DNA of 64,000 nucleotides, taken from positions 1 to 64,000 of the forward strand of contig NZ_JAKUMM010000004.1 of the NCBI RefSeq assembly GCF_022601735.1, in the 5' to 3' direction. The notes beneath the pieces were generated by a model, which worked only from the letters and a program-made list of their open reading frames with translations, made no database searches and was not told the DNA's origin. This DNA comes from Atopomonas sediminilitoris. GTDB taxonomy: Bacteria > Pseudomonadota > Gammaproteobacteria > Pseudomonadales > Pseudomonadaceae. Of the stretch, positions 1 through 7,749 are shown piece after piece (the first letter of the stretch is position 1; every line of letters begins with the position of its first letter). The position numbers and the translations under genes are program-made.

Positions 1-89
1 GCATTCGAATTGAGCAAAGGGGGCAGGGGCGCCCCAAAGCCCAAACAAACCCGTAAAATAAATCTGTCCCCTTTTTTGGTCCCCTTTTT

Positions 90-315
90 TCGTTGCAGTT
101 TATCGCTTAACGAGGTGTCCACTGGAGCGGGGCAAGATCAATGGTGTTGTGGTCAACAAAAAATGGACACTGGTTTAGTACCCGCGCAGCGTGGTGGGCT
201 GGGCGATGGGGGGACGCATGACCGCAGGTCTCGTCTGTGACGCACTGCGTATGCACTTAACGCAGGCAGTTCGAGTAGAATGCGTCGCGGCTAATCAGCG
301 CTGTCGATGAAAGAA
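90..315 (+). mobile_element. Decayed IS3-family transposase (OrfB) remnant
   Basis: Codons 179-312 read VVGWAMGGRMTAGLVCDAL and onward, which resembles the central part of IS3-family OrfB integrases (consensus-like RivGWam..rmTaeLvcdAL). The frame has a stop at 176-178 just upstream and another at 310-312, so only about 44 codons survive. The preceding 90-145 stretch, with TGTCCACTGG followed by GGGGCAAGATCA, looks like the terminal region of such an element in another frame. No intact transposase, catalytic DDE set or convincing terminal inverted repeat pair remains. The family call rests on recalled motif resemblance, not on a search. Confidence 0.45.
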
Positions 316-367
316 GTAGTGGGCGCTATGGTGTGCGGGCTGTTCGCTATGTGTCAAGGTGTTAAGT

Positions 368-1108
368 ATGCAACTAACTGTTTTTATTTTAGCGGCTGAG
401 AGCGGGGCTAAGCACGAGCGTTGGGCTAATTATATGGAAACGCCCAAGCAATTTATTAACGTGCGGGGTGAAGCGCTTATTGGTCGGACGGTGCGCTTGT
501 GCCAAGAGCACGGCGAACACGCGACCTATATCTTGACTCTGGGAGCTCTTTTTGATGCGTTACCTGTTAATAAGTTGGTGCCTACCTGTTTTGCTACTAA
601 AGCGCACAGTGTTCTTAGTGTTTTGAATGCATGGCAGGGCGGCGATTTGGTAGTGCTTTATAGTGATGTTTATTACTCTGATGCTGTCTTTGGGCGAGTG
701 ATGAATACAGCAGGAACGCATTTTTTTGGCCGCAGCGGGCGTAGTGCTTTTACTTTTAAGAACTATGGTGAATTGTTTGCTGTACGTATTGCGTGGCACG
801 ACAAAGCACGTTTTTCTGATGTGCTAAACCAGTGCGTGGCTGACTACGAGTGCACTGGCCAGCAAAGTTTTTGGGCGCTATATCGCAGGATGGCGGGCCT
901 GCCCAATGATGGCCACTACGTTGAAAGTACGCTGTTCATAGAAGTTCATGACGAAACAGACGATATCGACTTTCCGCACGACGTGCAGCGCGTGACCGAG
1001 GCGGTAGAGAAACGAGTCGACTGGCGAATGCGTTTTTTGGCAAGGCGATTGAGCCTCTGGAACAAGCGGCGTCGTGATCGCTTTCGAGCGCTTAGGCGCT
1101 CGCCTTGA
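368..1108 (+). CDS. Nucleotidyltransferase-like (GT-A fold) protein, function unknown
   Basis: 246-residue protein. The N-terminus (VFILAAESG, then TPKQFINVRGEALIGRTV at about residues 25-42) resembles the nucleotide-binding loop and PK motif of IspD/MobA-type sugar or alcohol nucleotidyltransferases, but the usual glycine-rich loop (AAGxGxR) is degenerate. LVVLYSDVYYSD at about 94-105 occupies the place of the metal-binding Asp strand, and TDDIDFPHDVQRV at about 197-209 matches the C-terminal DiDtpeD segment of the fold. The last 30 residues are strongly basic. I chose ATG 368 because AAGGTG at 356-361 is well spaced; a GTG at 359 is the alternative. The gene is visibly AT-richer than its neighbours, stands alone behind IS remnants and looks horizontally acquired. 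The substrate cannot be told; a capsule or cell-surface polysaccharide role is a guess. Confidence 0.6.
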   Translation: MQLTVFILAAESGAKHERWANYMETPKQFINVRGEALIGRTVRLCQEHGEHATYILTLGALFDALPVNKLVPTCFATKAHSVLSVLNAWQGGDLVVLYSDVYYSDAVFGRVMNTAGTHFFGRSGRSAFTFKNYGELFAVRIAWHDKARFSDVLNQCVADYECTGQQSFWALYRRMAGLPNDGHYVESTLFIEVHDETDDIDFPHDVQRVTEAVEKRVDWRMRFLARRLSLWNKRRRDRFRALRRSP

Positions 1109-1120
1109 TGAGCTAGCCCT

Positions 1121-1255
1121 GTAGGGCGGGTCATTTGACCCGCGCGGGCTTTGCTCTCGATATGGACTGGGTGTGGATGTTGTGGCGTATAACATGGCTT
1201 TTGCGTGGGTTTAACCATCGCTTGGCGGGTTACGCCTTCGGCTAACCCGCCCTAC
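1121..1255. repeat. 135-bp element with 11-bp perfect inverted ends
   Basis: GTAGGGCGGGT at 1121-1131 and its exact complement ACCCGCCCTAC at 1245-1255 bracket this stretch. Inside are two smaller hairpins, GCGGGTCA/TGACCCGC-like near 1126-1145 and GGCGGGTTACGCC/GGCTAACCCGCC near 1224-1252. The design resembles the dispersed GTAGGGCGGGT repeats seen between genes in many gammaproteobacteria. No coding frame is evident inside it. It lies just downstream of the nucleotidyltransferase-like gene. Confidence 0.6.
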
Positions 1256-1481
1256 GTTTTGCGTTGGCTTGGTGTTGGCGTGATGCTTTGACGGTTAATG
1301 GCTTTTAACGCTTCTTCGGGGGCGCGGAATCATTGAGCCATAACAGATCGCTTTCGGGATTCGATAGCAATGACCTTGGGACGATCAGTAAGCTATCGAG
1401 GCTCTAGCCGGCCAGTGGTTAAAAATAAACCACTCCGACCCCTGTAGCCCCTCTCTCTAGTCACGCCAATCCCGCCGACAT
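1256..1481. other. Gene-free stretch between repeat and tRNA-Pro
   Basis: I see no gene here. A small hairpin AGTGGTT-AAAAATA-AACCACT lies at 1414-1434. CACTCCGACC at 1431-1440 is an inverted copy of the last ten bases before the CA end of the neighbouring tRNA-Pro (1517-1526 on this strand), possibly a trace of recombination at the tRNA. Confidence 0.5.
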
Positions 1482-1510
1482 AAAAAAACCGCCACGAGGG
1501 CGGTTTTTTT
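1482..1510 (-). terminator. Rho-independent terminator of tRNA-Pro
   Basis: AAAAAAACCGCC, a short loop and GGGCGGTTTTTTT form a compact stem with A/T flanks six bases beyond the tRNA CCA end. On the minus strand the stem is followed by a run of T, so it ends the tRNA transcript. Confidence 0.85.
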
Positions 1511-1515
1511 GGGTT

Positions 1516-1592
1516 TGGTCGGAGTGACTGGAATCGAACCAGCGACCTTCTCGTCCCGAACGAGACGCGCTACCAGGCTGCGCTACACTCCG
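1516..1592 (-). tRNA. tRNA-Pro (anticodon CGG)
   Basis: The minus strand gives a 77-base cloverleaf. The acceptor stem is CGGAGTG/CACTCCG, the anticodon arm is TCTCG-TTCGGGA-CGAGA with anticodon CGG (reads CCG), the T-arm loop contains GGTTCGATTCC, and the discriminator A is followed by an encoded CCA. It has its own promoter (1606-1633) and terminator (1482-1510), so it is a single-gene unit. Its 3' end faces the island-like region at 1-1500, the usual geometry when integrating elements use a tRNA 3' end. Confidence 0.96.
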
Positions 1593-1605
1593 TTTGTGCT
1601 CGGGC

Positions 1606-1633
1606 ATTTTACTGAAAAAGTTTTTGCACACAA
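1606..1633 (-). promoter_or_regulatory. Promoter of tRNA-Pro
   Basis: On the minus strand TTGTGT (1628-1633), a 16-base spacer and TAAAAT (1606-1611) fit a sigma-70 promoter. The following GCCCGAGC is the GC-rich discriminator typical of stable-RNA genes under stringent control. It fits in the short gap after the AraC-type gene's stop codon. Confidence 0.75.
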
Positions 1634-1651
1634 GGGCTTAGGTTTAAATTT

Positions 1652-2716
1652 TTAGTTGTGTGGCGGCGCGCTTTTGCGGTTTTGGCGGTAGTCGCCAGGC
1701 GTTTGTCCGGTCCAGGTTTTGAAGCTGCGGTGGAAAGAGCGTGGCTCGCTAAAACCTAGGTATTGGGCGATGTCTTGGATCGCCAAGTCGGTCTGTAACA
1801 AGTAATGCTCAGCCAGCTCTTGGCGTAGTTGATCGAGAATGCTTTGGTAGCTGGTATCGGCTTGTTGCAGGTGGCGCTGCAGGGTGCGCACGGTCATGTT
1901 GAAGCGCTCGGCGACCTTTTCTTTACGTGGTAGGCCGTCTTTGAGCAATAAGCGCAGGGTGTTTTTTACCCGCACCGGCAGTGGCTCTTCGTCATCCAGT
2001 TCGGCCATCAGGCTCAGTGCGTGTTCTTCGAGGGTGCGCAGTAGGTTGGCGTCGGCTTGGCGCATCGGGGCTTGCAGGTATTCATGCGGGATCAGCAAGC
2101 CGCTTTTATTTTGCGCAAATAACACGGGGCAACCGAACAAGGCTTCGTAATCGGCGTGATCTGTGCCCTCAGGTTGCGGGTGCTCAAGCCAGACTTCAGC
2201 GGGTGAGCGGTGCATGTCGGCAATCCAGCGGGCGTACAGCAGCCACGAGGCCAGTACGTTTTCGACCATGTGGCGGCGCACCAGCGGATGTTGGTGGCGG
2301 CATTGCCAGTAGAGAAAAATCGCCTTGTCGTGCGGTTCGATATGGCTGGTGCCCATGTCGCCGACGAGTTTTTCATACGGCGCGATGCGTTCGATAGCTT
2401 GGCCGATGGTGGCGCAGTTCATGGTGATGTAGCCGAGCACGCTCCATGAGCCGGGTTGCACAAATTGCGCGCTGTGCAGGCCAAATAAAGGGTCTTGGCC
2501 TTGCTCGATCAAGTCGAGAAGAAGTTTTTCGAGCGCTTCACCGCTGATGCGTTGGCTGTTGTCACTGAGTAAGTCGGCATCAATCCCCGCGCGGGCGATA
2601 GCGGCTTGGCTGTCGATGCCCAACTGTTCGGCTTGGCGTAGGTACTTATGAACGGCGGGAACCGAGGTGTAGCCCAGTGATTGCATGCGGTTTGGTCTTT
2701 TGTCGTTATTCGGCAC
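1652..2716 (-). CDS. AraC-family transcriptional regulator
   Basis: 354 residues. The N-terminal two thirds (about 20-210) fit the arabinose-binding-like sensor domain found in OruR/ArgR-type AraC regulators. The C-terminal 100 residues carry two helix-turn-helix units, with RFNMTVRTLQRHLQ near 275-288 and DIAQYLGFSEPRSFHRSF near 315-332, ending in the family GQTPGDYR signature. It is divergent from the flavoprotein/GlpD-like/kinase operon, with about 95 bp between the two start codons, so it most likely controls that operon in response to its substrate. The effector cannot be read from sequence. The same divergent arrangement exists, as I recall, near PA3027 in Pseudomonas aeruginosa. Confidence 0.88.
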   Translation of the reverse strand: MPNNDKRPNRMQSLGYTSVPAVHKYLRQAEQLGIDSQAAIARAGIDADLLSDNSQRISGEALEKLLLDLIEQGQDPLFGLHSAQFVQPGSWSVLGYITMNCATIGQAIERIAPYEKLVGDMGTSHIEPHDKAIFLYWQCRHQHPLVRRHMVENVLASWLLYARWIADMHRSPAEVWLEHPQPEGTDHADYEALFGCPVLFAQNKSGLLIPHEYLQAPMRQADANLLRTLEEHALSLMAELDDEEPLPVRVKNTLRLLLKDGLPRKEKVAERFNMTVRTLQRHLQQADTSYQSILDQLRQELAEHYLLQTDLAIQDIAQYLGFSEPRSFHRSFKTWTGQTPGDYRQNRKSAPPHN

Positions 2717-2812
2717 AGCGGCTGTCGTGATTAGACAGTGACGCCAGCGTTGCGGCGCTTAGTATAAGCATCACTGTTGTTTGACTTGAATGCTTTGCTT
2801 AAAGGAGTCGCC

Positions 2813-4408
2813 ATGCGCCGCTGGAATGGTTGGGGAGATGAGGCTAACGATATGCCGTTGCCTGCACACGGGCAGCAGTTTTTGGCGCAGCGCATTGGCG
2901 CGGGCCAGCACTTGCCTGATGCGCAGTGGGCGAGTGTGGTTGCCCAAGTGCCGGCGAGCCGTTTGCCGGAGCATCCATTGGTGAACCTTGATGCCGGTGA
3001 GCGAGTGCGTCATGCCCGTGGGCAGAGCTTGCCGGATTGGCTGGCGATGCGCGAGGGCGCTTTTGGTGTGTTCCCCGATGGCGTGGCGTATCCCGAGAGC
3101 AAAGACGATATCCGTACTGTGTTGGCCTATGCGCAAGCGCATGATGTGATTGTGATTCCTTACGGTGGCGGCACTTCTGTGGCGGGGCATATCAACCCCG
3201 ATGCGGGTGACAAGCCGGTACTGACGGTGTCGCTGGAGCGCATGGTGCAACTGATTGATCTGGATAAAGACAGTCAGCTCGCCACCTTTGGTCCGGGCGC
3301 CAATGGCCCGCAAGTAGAAGCGCAGTTGCGCGCCAAAGGTTACACCTTGGGGCATTTTCCGCAGTCGTGGGAGCTGTCGACCTTGGGTGGCTGGGTAGCC
3401 AGTCGCTCCAGTGGCCAGCAATCGCTGCGTTATGGTCGCATTGAGCAATTGTTTGCTGGCGGTACGCTGGAAACCTTTGCCGGGCCTATGGAGATACCGA
3501 CCATTCCGGCTTCTTCGGCTGGGCCGGACTTGCGTGAAGTGGTGCTCGGCAGTGAGGGGCGCTTCGGGATCATTTCTGAGGTTAAGGTGCGCGTCACGCC
3601 CTTGGCCGAGCAAGAAAACTTCTACGCCGTGTTTATGCCGGCGTGGAAGCAAGCGTTGGCCGGTATTCGCGCGTTAACGCAGGCCAGAATCCCGCTGTCG
3701 ATGCTGCGCTTGTCCAACGCCATCGAAACCGAAACCCAACTGGCCTTGGCTGGGCATCCGCGTGAAATCGGCTTGTTGGAGAAGTACCTCAAGCTGCGCG
3801 GTGCGGCTGAAGGTAAGTGCATGCTGATGTTTGGCTTAACGGGCAACCGTACGCAGAATGCGGCGTCGCTGAAGCAGGTCAAGCGTCTGTGTAAACCTTA
3901 TGGCGGCGTGTTTACCGGCACCTTGCTGGGGCGTAAGTGGGAAGAAAAACGCTTCCGTCTCCCGTATCTGCGCGAAACCTTGTGGCAAGCCGGCTATGTG
4001 GTCGACACGCTGGAAACCGCCACCGATTGGAGCAATGTCGATAGCTTGCTCAACACCATGGAAACCAGCCTGCGCGAAGCGCTGCGCGATGAAGGCGAGC
4101 AAGTCCACGTCTTTACTCACTTGTCGCACGTGTACGGGCAGGGTTCGAGCATTTACACCTCGTACGTGTTCCGCCCCGGTAGCAGCTACGCGCAAACCTT
4201 AGCGCGCTGGAAAAAGCTCAAGTACGCCACCAGCGAGTTGATCGTGAATAACCGTGGCACCATCAGCCATCAGCACGGCGTGGGGGCCGATCACGCCCCT
4301 TACCTGCCGGTGGAAAAGGGCCCGCTGGGGATGGCGACGTTGCGCGCCTTGGCCAAGCACTTTGACCCTGATCAGCGCCTGAATCCGGGCAAGTTGTTGC
4401 AGGACTAA
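2813..4408 (+). CDS. FAD-linked oxidase, alkylglycerone-phosphate (alkyl-DHAP) synthase-like
   Basis: 531 residues of the vanillyl-alcohol-oxidase flavoprotein fold. The FAD-binding domain shows IPYGGGTSVAGHINP (Y117-GGGTS) and LSTLGGWVASRSSGQQS. The C-terminal cap carries HVYGQGSSIY (Y441) and SHQHGVG (residues 485-491), which match the positions of the essential Tyr and His-rich loop of eukaryotic alkyl-DHAP synthase, the enzyme that swaps acyl for alkyl in ether-lipid synthesis. ATG 2813 is preferred over an upstream TTG at 2777 because AAAGGAG sits at 2800-2806. It is the first gene of a tight operon with a GlpD-like enzyme and an FGGY kinase. Activity on DHAP is inferred; the closest bacterial relatives are mostly uncharacterised. 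No DHAP acyltransferase is visible nearby. Confidence 0.75.
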   Translation: MRRWNGWGDEANDMPLPAHGQQFLAQRIGAGQHLPDAQWASVVAQVPASRLPEHPLVNLDAGERVRHARGQSLPDWLAMREGAFGVFPDGVAYPESKDDIRTVLAYAQAHDVIVIPYGGGTSVAGHINPDAGDKPVLTVSLERMVQLIDLDKDSQLATFGPGANGPQVEAQLRAKGYTLGHFPQSWELSTLGGWVASRSSGQQSLRYGRIEQLFAGGTLETFAGPMEIPTIPASSAGPDLREVVLGSEGRFGIISEVKVRVTPLAEQENFYAVFMPAWKQALAGIRALTQARIPLSMLRLSNAIETETQLALAGHPREIGLLEKYLKLRGAAEGKCMLMFGLTGNRTQNAASLKQVKRLCKPYGGVFTGTLLGRKWEEKRFRLPYLRETLWQAGYVVDTLETATDWSNVDSLLNTMETSLREALRDEGEQVHVFTHLSHVYGQGSSIYTSYVFRPGSSYAQTLARWKKLKYATSELIVNNRGTISHQHGVGADHAPYLPVEKGPLGMATLRALAKHFDPDQRLNPGKLLQD

Positions 4409-4411
4409 CGC

Positions 4412-6010
4412 ATGTCGAAGCCAGCATGGAATGCCGCGTGGCGCGATCAGACGCTGACGCAGATCGAACAACCCGAGTGGGACCTGATCGTGGTCGGTGG
4501 CGGGATCACCGGCGCGGGCATTCTGCGCGAAGCGGCGCGGCGCGGTTGGCGCTGCTTGCTGCTGGAGCAGCGCGACTTTGCTTGGGGTACCTCGAGTCGC
4601 TCTTCCAAGATGGTGCACGGTGGTCTGCGTTATGTGGCTAAAGGGCAGCTTGGCTTAACCCGCGACTCGGTGCGCGAGCGTCAGCGCTTGTTGGCCGAGG
4701 CGCCGGGTTTGGTCGATCCACTGCCGTTTTTGTTCGCGCATTATCGTGGCGCGTTTCCGGGGCCGGCACTGTTTGGCACCTTGCTGAGTGTGTATGACGC
4801 CTTGGCTGGCCAGCGCTTGCATCGATTTCATCCGTCCTCAGCGTTGCCGTACTTGGCCCCGCAGATCAAAACGGCAGGTTTAACCGGGGCCACTGCCTTT
4901 CAGGATGCGGTCACCGACGATGCGCGTTTGGTCATGCGTGTGCTGAGTGAGGCGCGTGCCGAAGGCGGCGTCGCCATCAATGCCATGCAGGTCGAGCAAT
5001 TAACCCGCGAGCAAGGTGCGGTGCGTGGCTTACAGGTGCTTGATCGCGAAACGGGTCGTCACTATCAGCTGCGCAGCAAGGCCGTGGCGTTGGCCACAGG
5101 GGCGTGGGCCGATGAGTTACGCGGCAAAGCCAATCGCCGCGAACATATCCGCCCGCTGCGCGGTAGCCACTTAGTGCTGCCAGCCTGGCGCTTGCCGGTG
5201 GCGCATGCCTTTAGCTTTATGCACGCGGCAGACAAGCGCCCGGTGTTTGTTTTTCCGTGGGAAGGGGTGACCGTGATTGGCACCACCGACTTGGACCACC
5301 AACAGCCGCTGAACCGTGATGCGGCGATCAGCGCGGCCGAGGTGGACTACTTACTGGCCGCCTGTGCGCAGCAGTTCCCCACGGCCAAAGTGGCGGCGGC
5401 GGATGTGCTGGCGACATGGGCGGGGGTGCGTCCGGTGGTTAGTGATGATGAGGCGGCCAATAAAAAGCCCTCGGATGAAACCCGCGAGCATGCCTTGTGG
5501 GTTGAACCTGGCTGCGTGACGTTAGCCGGCGGCAAGCTGACCACCTTCCGTTTGCTGGCCTTGGAAGTGCTCAACGCGTGCAGCGCCTTTACCGGCAAAG
5601 CGGTGAGCGATCACGGCAGCCGCGTGTTTGCCGAGGTGGCGCCGGCAGAGCTGCCTCTGAGCCCGCAAGCGGCGCAGCGTTTACACGGCCGCTATGGGCG
5701 TGACACGGCGCAGTTGGCCGCTTGGTTGGCGCAGCATGGCAGCGCCTGCGTGGCGCATACGCAAACGCTGTGGGCTGAGTTGGCTTGGGCCGCTGAGCAT
5801 GAGTTGGTGCTGCATCTGGATGACTTATTGCTGCGCCGCACGCGCCTCGGTTTGTTGTTGCCGCACGGTGGCCAAGCGTGGCTGCCGGCGATACAGACAC
5901 TCTGCCAGCCGTTACTGGGCTGGGATGGCGCGCGCTGGGCCAGCGAGCAAGCGGCCTACCTTAAGCTGTGGCACACCAGCTACAGCCTGCCAGAATCCAT
6001 TCGTGCTTAA
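4412..6010 (+). CDS. GlpD-like FAD-dependent glycerol-3-phosphate dehydrogenase
   Basis: 532 residues. The dinucleotide-binding motif IVVGGGITGAGI lies near residue 26, followed by GTSSRSSKMVHGGLRY, the FAD-contacting signature of GlpD. GVTVIGTTDLDH and WAGVRPVV match the core domain, and a C-terminal helical domain follows. The family oxidises glycerol-3-phosphate to DHAP at the inner membrane with quinone as acceptor. The gene starts three bases after the stop of the upstream flavoprotein, so the two are surely co-transcribed. Because it sits with an alkyl-DHAP-synthase-like enzyme and a sugar kinase rather than glpF/glpK, I treat it as a GlpD paralogue whose substrate may be a modified glycerol phosphate. 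I give no symbol for that reason. Confidence 0.85.
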   Translation: MSKPAWNAAWRDQTLTQIEQPEWDLIVVGGGITGAGILREAARRGWRCLLLEQRDFAWGTSSRSSKMVHGGLRYVAKGQLGLTRDSVRERQRLLAEAPGLVDPLPFLFAHYRGAFPGPALFGTLLSVYDALAGQRLHRFHPSSALPYLAPQIKTAGLTGATAFQDAVTDDARLVMRVLSEARAEGGVAINAMQVEQLTREQGAVRGLQVLDRETGRHYQLRSKAVALATGAWADELRGKANRREHIRPLRGSHLVLPAWRLPVAHAFSFMHAADKRPVFVFPWEGVTVIGTTDLDHQQPLNRDAAISAAEVDYLLAACAQQFPTAKVAAADVLATWAGVRPVVSDDEAANKKPSDETREHALWVEPGCVTLAGGKLTTFRLLALEVLNACSAFTGKAVSDHGSRVFAEVAPAELPLSPQAAQRLHGRYGRDTAQLAAWLAQHGSACVAHTQTLWAELAWAAEHELVLHLDDLLLRRTRLGLLLPHGGQAWLPAIQTLCQPLLGWDGARWASEQAAYLKLWHTSYSLPESIRA

Positions 6011-6048
6011 TTCATTGCCCGCCAGCAAGATGCCGGCTGAGGACCACT

Positions 6049-7608
6049 ATGCAGCGTGATGCCTACCTTTTATCCATCGATAACGGCACGCAAAGTGTGC
6101 GCGCCTTGTTGTTTGATGTGGCCGGTAATTTATTGGCCAAGGGCAAAGTGGAAATCGAACCGTATTTCTCCACCGAGCCCAACTGGGCCGAGCAGCATCC
6201 GGAGTATTACTGGCAAACCTTGGGCGAGGCCTGTCAGCAGCTGTGGCAAAGCGTTGATATCGATCGCCGCTTAATCAAAGGCGTGGCGCTGACAACCCAG
6301 CGTGGCACCTTGATTAACTTGGACGCCGACGGCAAACCACTGCGCCCCGCCACGGTGTGGATGGACCAGCGCCATGCTGAGGTTCAAGGCCGCATTCGTG
6401 GGCCGTGGGGCTGGTTGATTCGCTTGGCTGGTTTGACCGACACCATCAACGCTTTTCGTGCCCAAGCACACGCCAATTGGATTGCGCAAAATCAACCGGA
6501 GATTTGGCACAAAACCGCCAAATATCTGTTGCTGTCGGGCTACCTCAGTTACCGGCTGACGGGCGAGTACGTGGACTCCGTTGGCTGCTGCGTGGGCTAT
6601 CTGCCGTTTGACTTTAAACGTCTGGATTGGGCCAAAGACTCAGACTGGAAGTGGCAGGCTTTGCCGGTCAAGCGCAGCCAATTGCCGCGTCTGCATAAGC
6701 CCGGTGAAGTGCTGGGCTTAATCAGCGCTGAAGCCAGCGCCCACACCGGCATACCCGAAGGGTTGCCGTTGATTGCCGCGGCGTCGGATAAAGCCTGCGA
6801 GGTGATCGGCGCGGGCGGTAGCGAGCCTTCGGTAGGCTGCTTGTCTTATGGCACCACGGCCACCATCAACACCACCACCGCCCGCTATTTAGAAACCATC
6901 CCCTTTATGCCGCCATACCCTGCGGCGCTGCCAGATCACTACAACACCGAGGTGATGATCTACCGGGGCTTTTGGATGGTCAGCTGGTTCAAACGCGAAT
7001 TTGGCTTGCGCGAACAACAAAAGGCGCAGGAGCTGGGGGTGGCGCCCGAGCAGCTGTTCGATACCTTGGTGAACTCGGTGCCGCCAGGTTCGATGGGCTT
7101 GATGTTGCAGCCGTATTGGTCGCCGGGCGTGCGCGAGCCGGGGCCGGAGGCCAAAGGCGCGATCATTGGTTTTGGCGATGTGCACACCCGTGCGCATGTC
7201 TATCGCGCCATTCTTGAAGGCTTGGCTTACGCGCTACGGCAAGGCAAAGAGAACATTGAAAAACGCTCAGGGGTGAAAATTCGCCGCCTGCGCGTGTCCG
7301 GCGGCGGCTCGCAAAGTGATGCGGCGATGCAGCTCACGGCGGATATCTTCGGCATTCCCGCGGAGCGGCCGCATATTTATGAGACGTCCGGTTTAGGCGC
7401 GGCCATCGACTGCGCGGTTGGGTTGGGATTGCACCCAGATTACCCCAGTGCGATCAGCGCCATGACGCGGGTTGGTGATGTGTTTCAGCCCAATCCACAA
7501 GCCAGCGCGACCTACCAGCGCTTGTATAAAGAGGTATACCTGCGCATGTACAAGCAGCTTAAGCCTTTGTATATGAGCATTCGTGATATCACTGGCTACC
7601 CGCGCTAA
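6049..7608 (+). CDS. FGGY-family carbohydrate kinase
   Basis: 519 residues. The N-terminal actin-like ATPase motif SIDNGTQSVRALLFD is at about 9-23; VWMDQRHAE follows. The second domain has CLSYGTTATINT, and the C-terminal VSGGGSQSDAAMQLTAD matches the FGGY second signature. Start at ATG 6049 is backed by GAGGA at 6039-6043. Members phosphorylate a terminal hydroxyl of polyols or sugars using ATP. In this operon a glycerol-like or polyol substrate is plausible, giving a phosphate for the GlpD-like enzyme, but residues do not point to glycerol kinase itself. An imperfect inverted repeat at 7616-7654, without a T-run, follows the stop codon and may help end the transcript. Confidence 0.85.
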   Translation: MQRDAYLLSIDNGTQSVRALLFDVAGNLLAKGKVEIEPYFSTEPNWAEQHPEYYWQTLGEACQQLWQSVDIDRRLIKGVALTTQRGTLINLDADGKPLRPATVWMDQRHAEVQGRIRGPWGWLIRLAGLTDTINAFRAQAHANWIAQNQPEIWHKTAKYLLLSGYLSYRLTGEYVDSVGCCVGYLPFDFKRLDWAKDSDWKWQALPVKRSQLPRLHKPGEVLGLISAEASAHTGIPEGLPLIAAASDKACEVIGAGGSEPSVGCLSYGTTATINTTTARYLETIPFMPPYPAALPDHYNTEVMIYRGFWMVSWFKREFGLREQQKAQELGVAPEQLFDTLVNSVPPGSMGLMLQPYWSPGVREPGPEAKGAIIGFGDVHTRAHVYRAILEGLAYALRQGKENIEKRSGVKIRRLRVSGGGSQSDAAMQLTADIFGIPAERPHIYETSGLGAAIDCAVGLGLHPDYPSAISAMTRVGDVFQPNPQASATYQRLYKEVYLRMYKQLKPLYMSIRDITGYPR

Positions 7609-7666
7609 GCCTTGCGCTAGAGCGGCTTGCTGGCTGAATCAGCAGCGTTCTAGCGGCCATGGCGAT

Positions 7667-7693
7667 TAAAGATTCTGTTTGCGCCGCCGATTT
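7667..7693 (+). promoter_or_regulatory. FliA (sigma-28) promoter of cheV
   Basis: TAAAGATT, exactly 11 bases, then GCCGATTT: a near-consensus match to TAAAGTTT-N11-GCCGATAA. It ends 57 bases before the cheV start, indicating control within the flagellar/chemotaxis regulon. Confidence 0.85.
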
Positions 7694-7749
7694 GCACGCT
7701 TAATCAAGCTAGCGACTACACTTTGCCTGTAGTGATTGGAGGGTTAAGC

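Noticed and set aside
10..240. 76-codon open frame at the left edge
   Set aside because: It crosses two different frames of the IS3-like remnants and has no ribosome-binding site; only the remnant in the other frame has recognisable sequence.
2771..3652. 293-codon open frame antisense to the FAD oxidase gene
   Set aside because: Arg/His-rich shadow frame overlapping a clearly real gene and its ribosome-binding site.
7616..7654. Terminator after the FGGY kinase gene
   Set aside because: The stem is imperfect and has no T-run; mentioned under the kinase but not called as a terminator.
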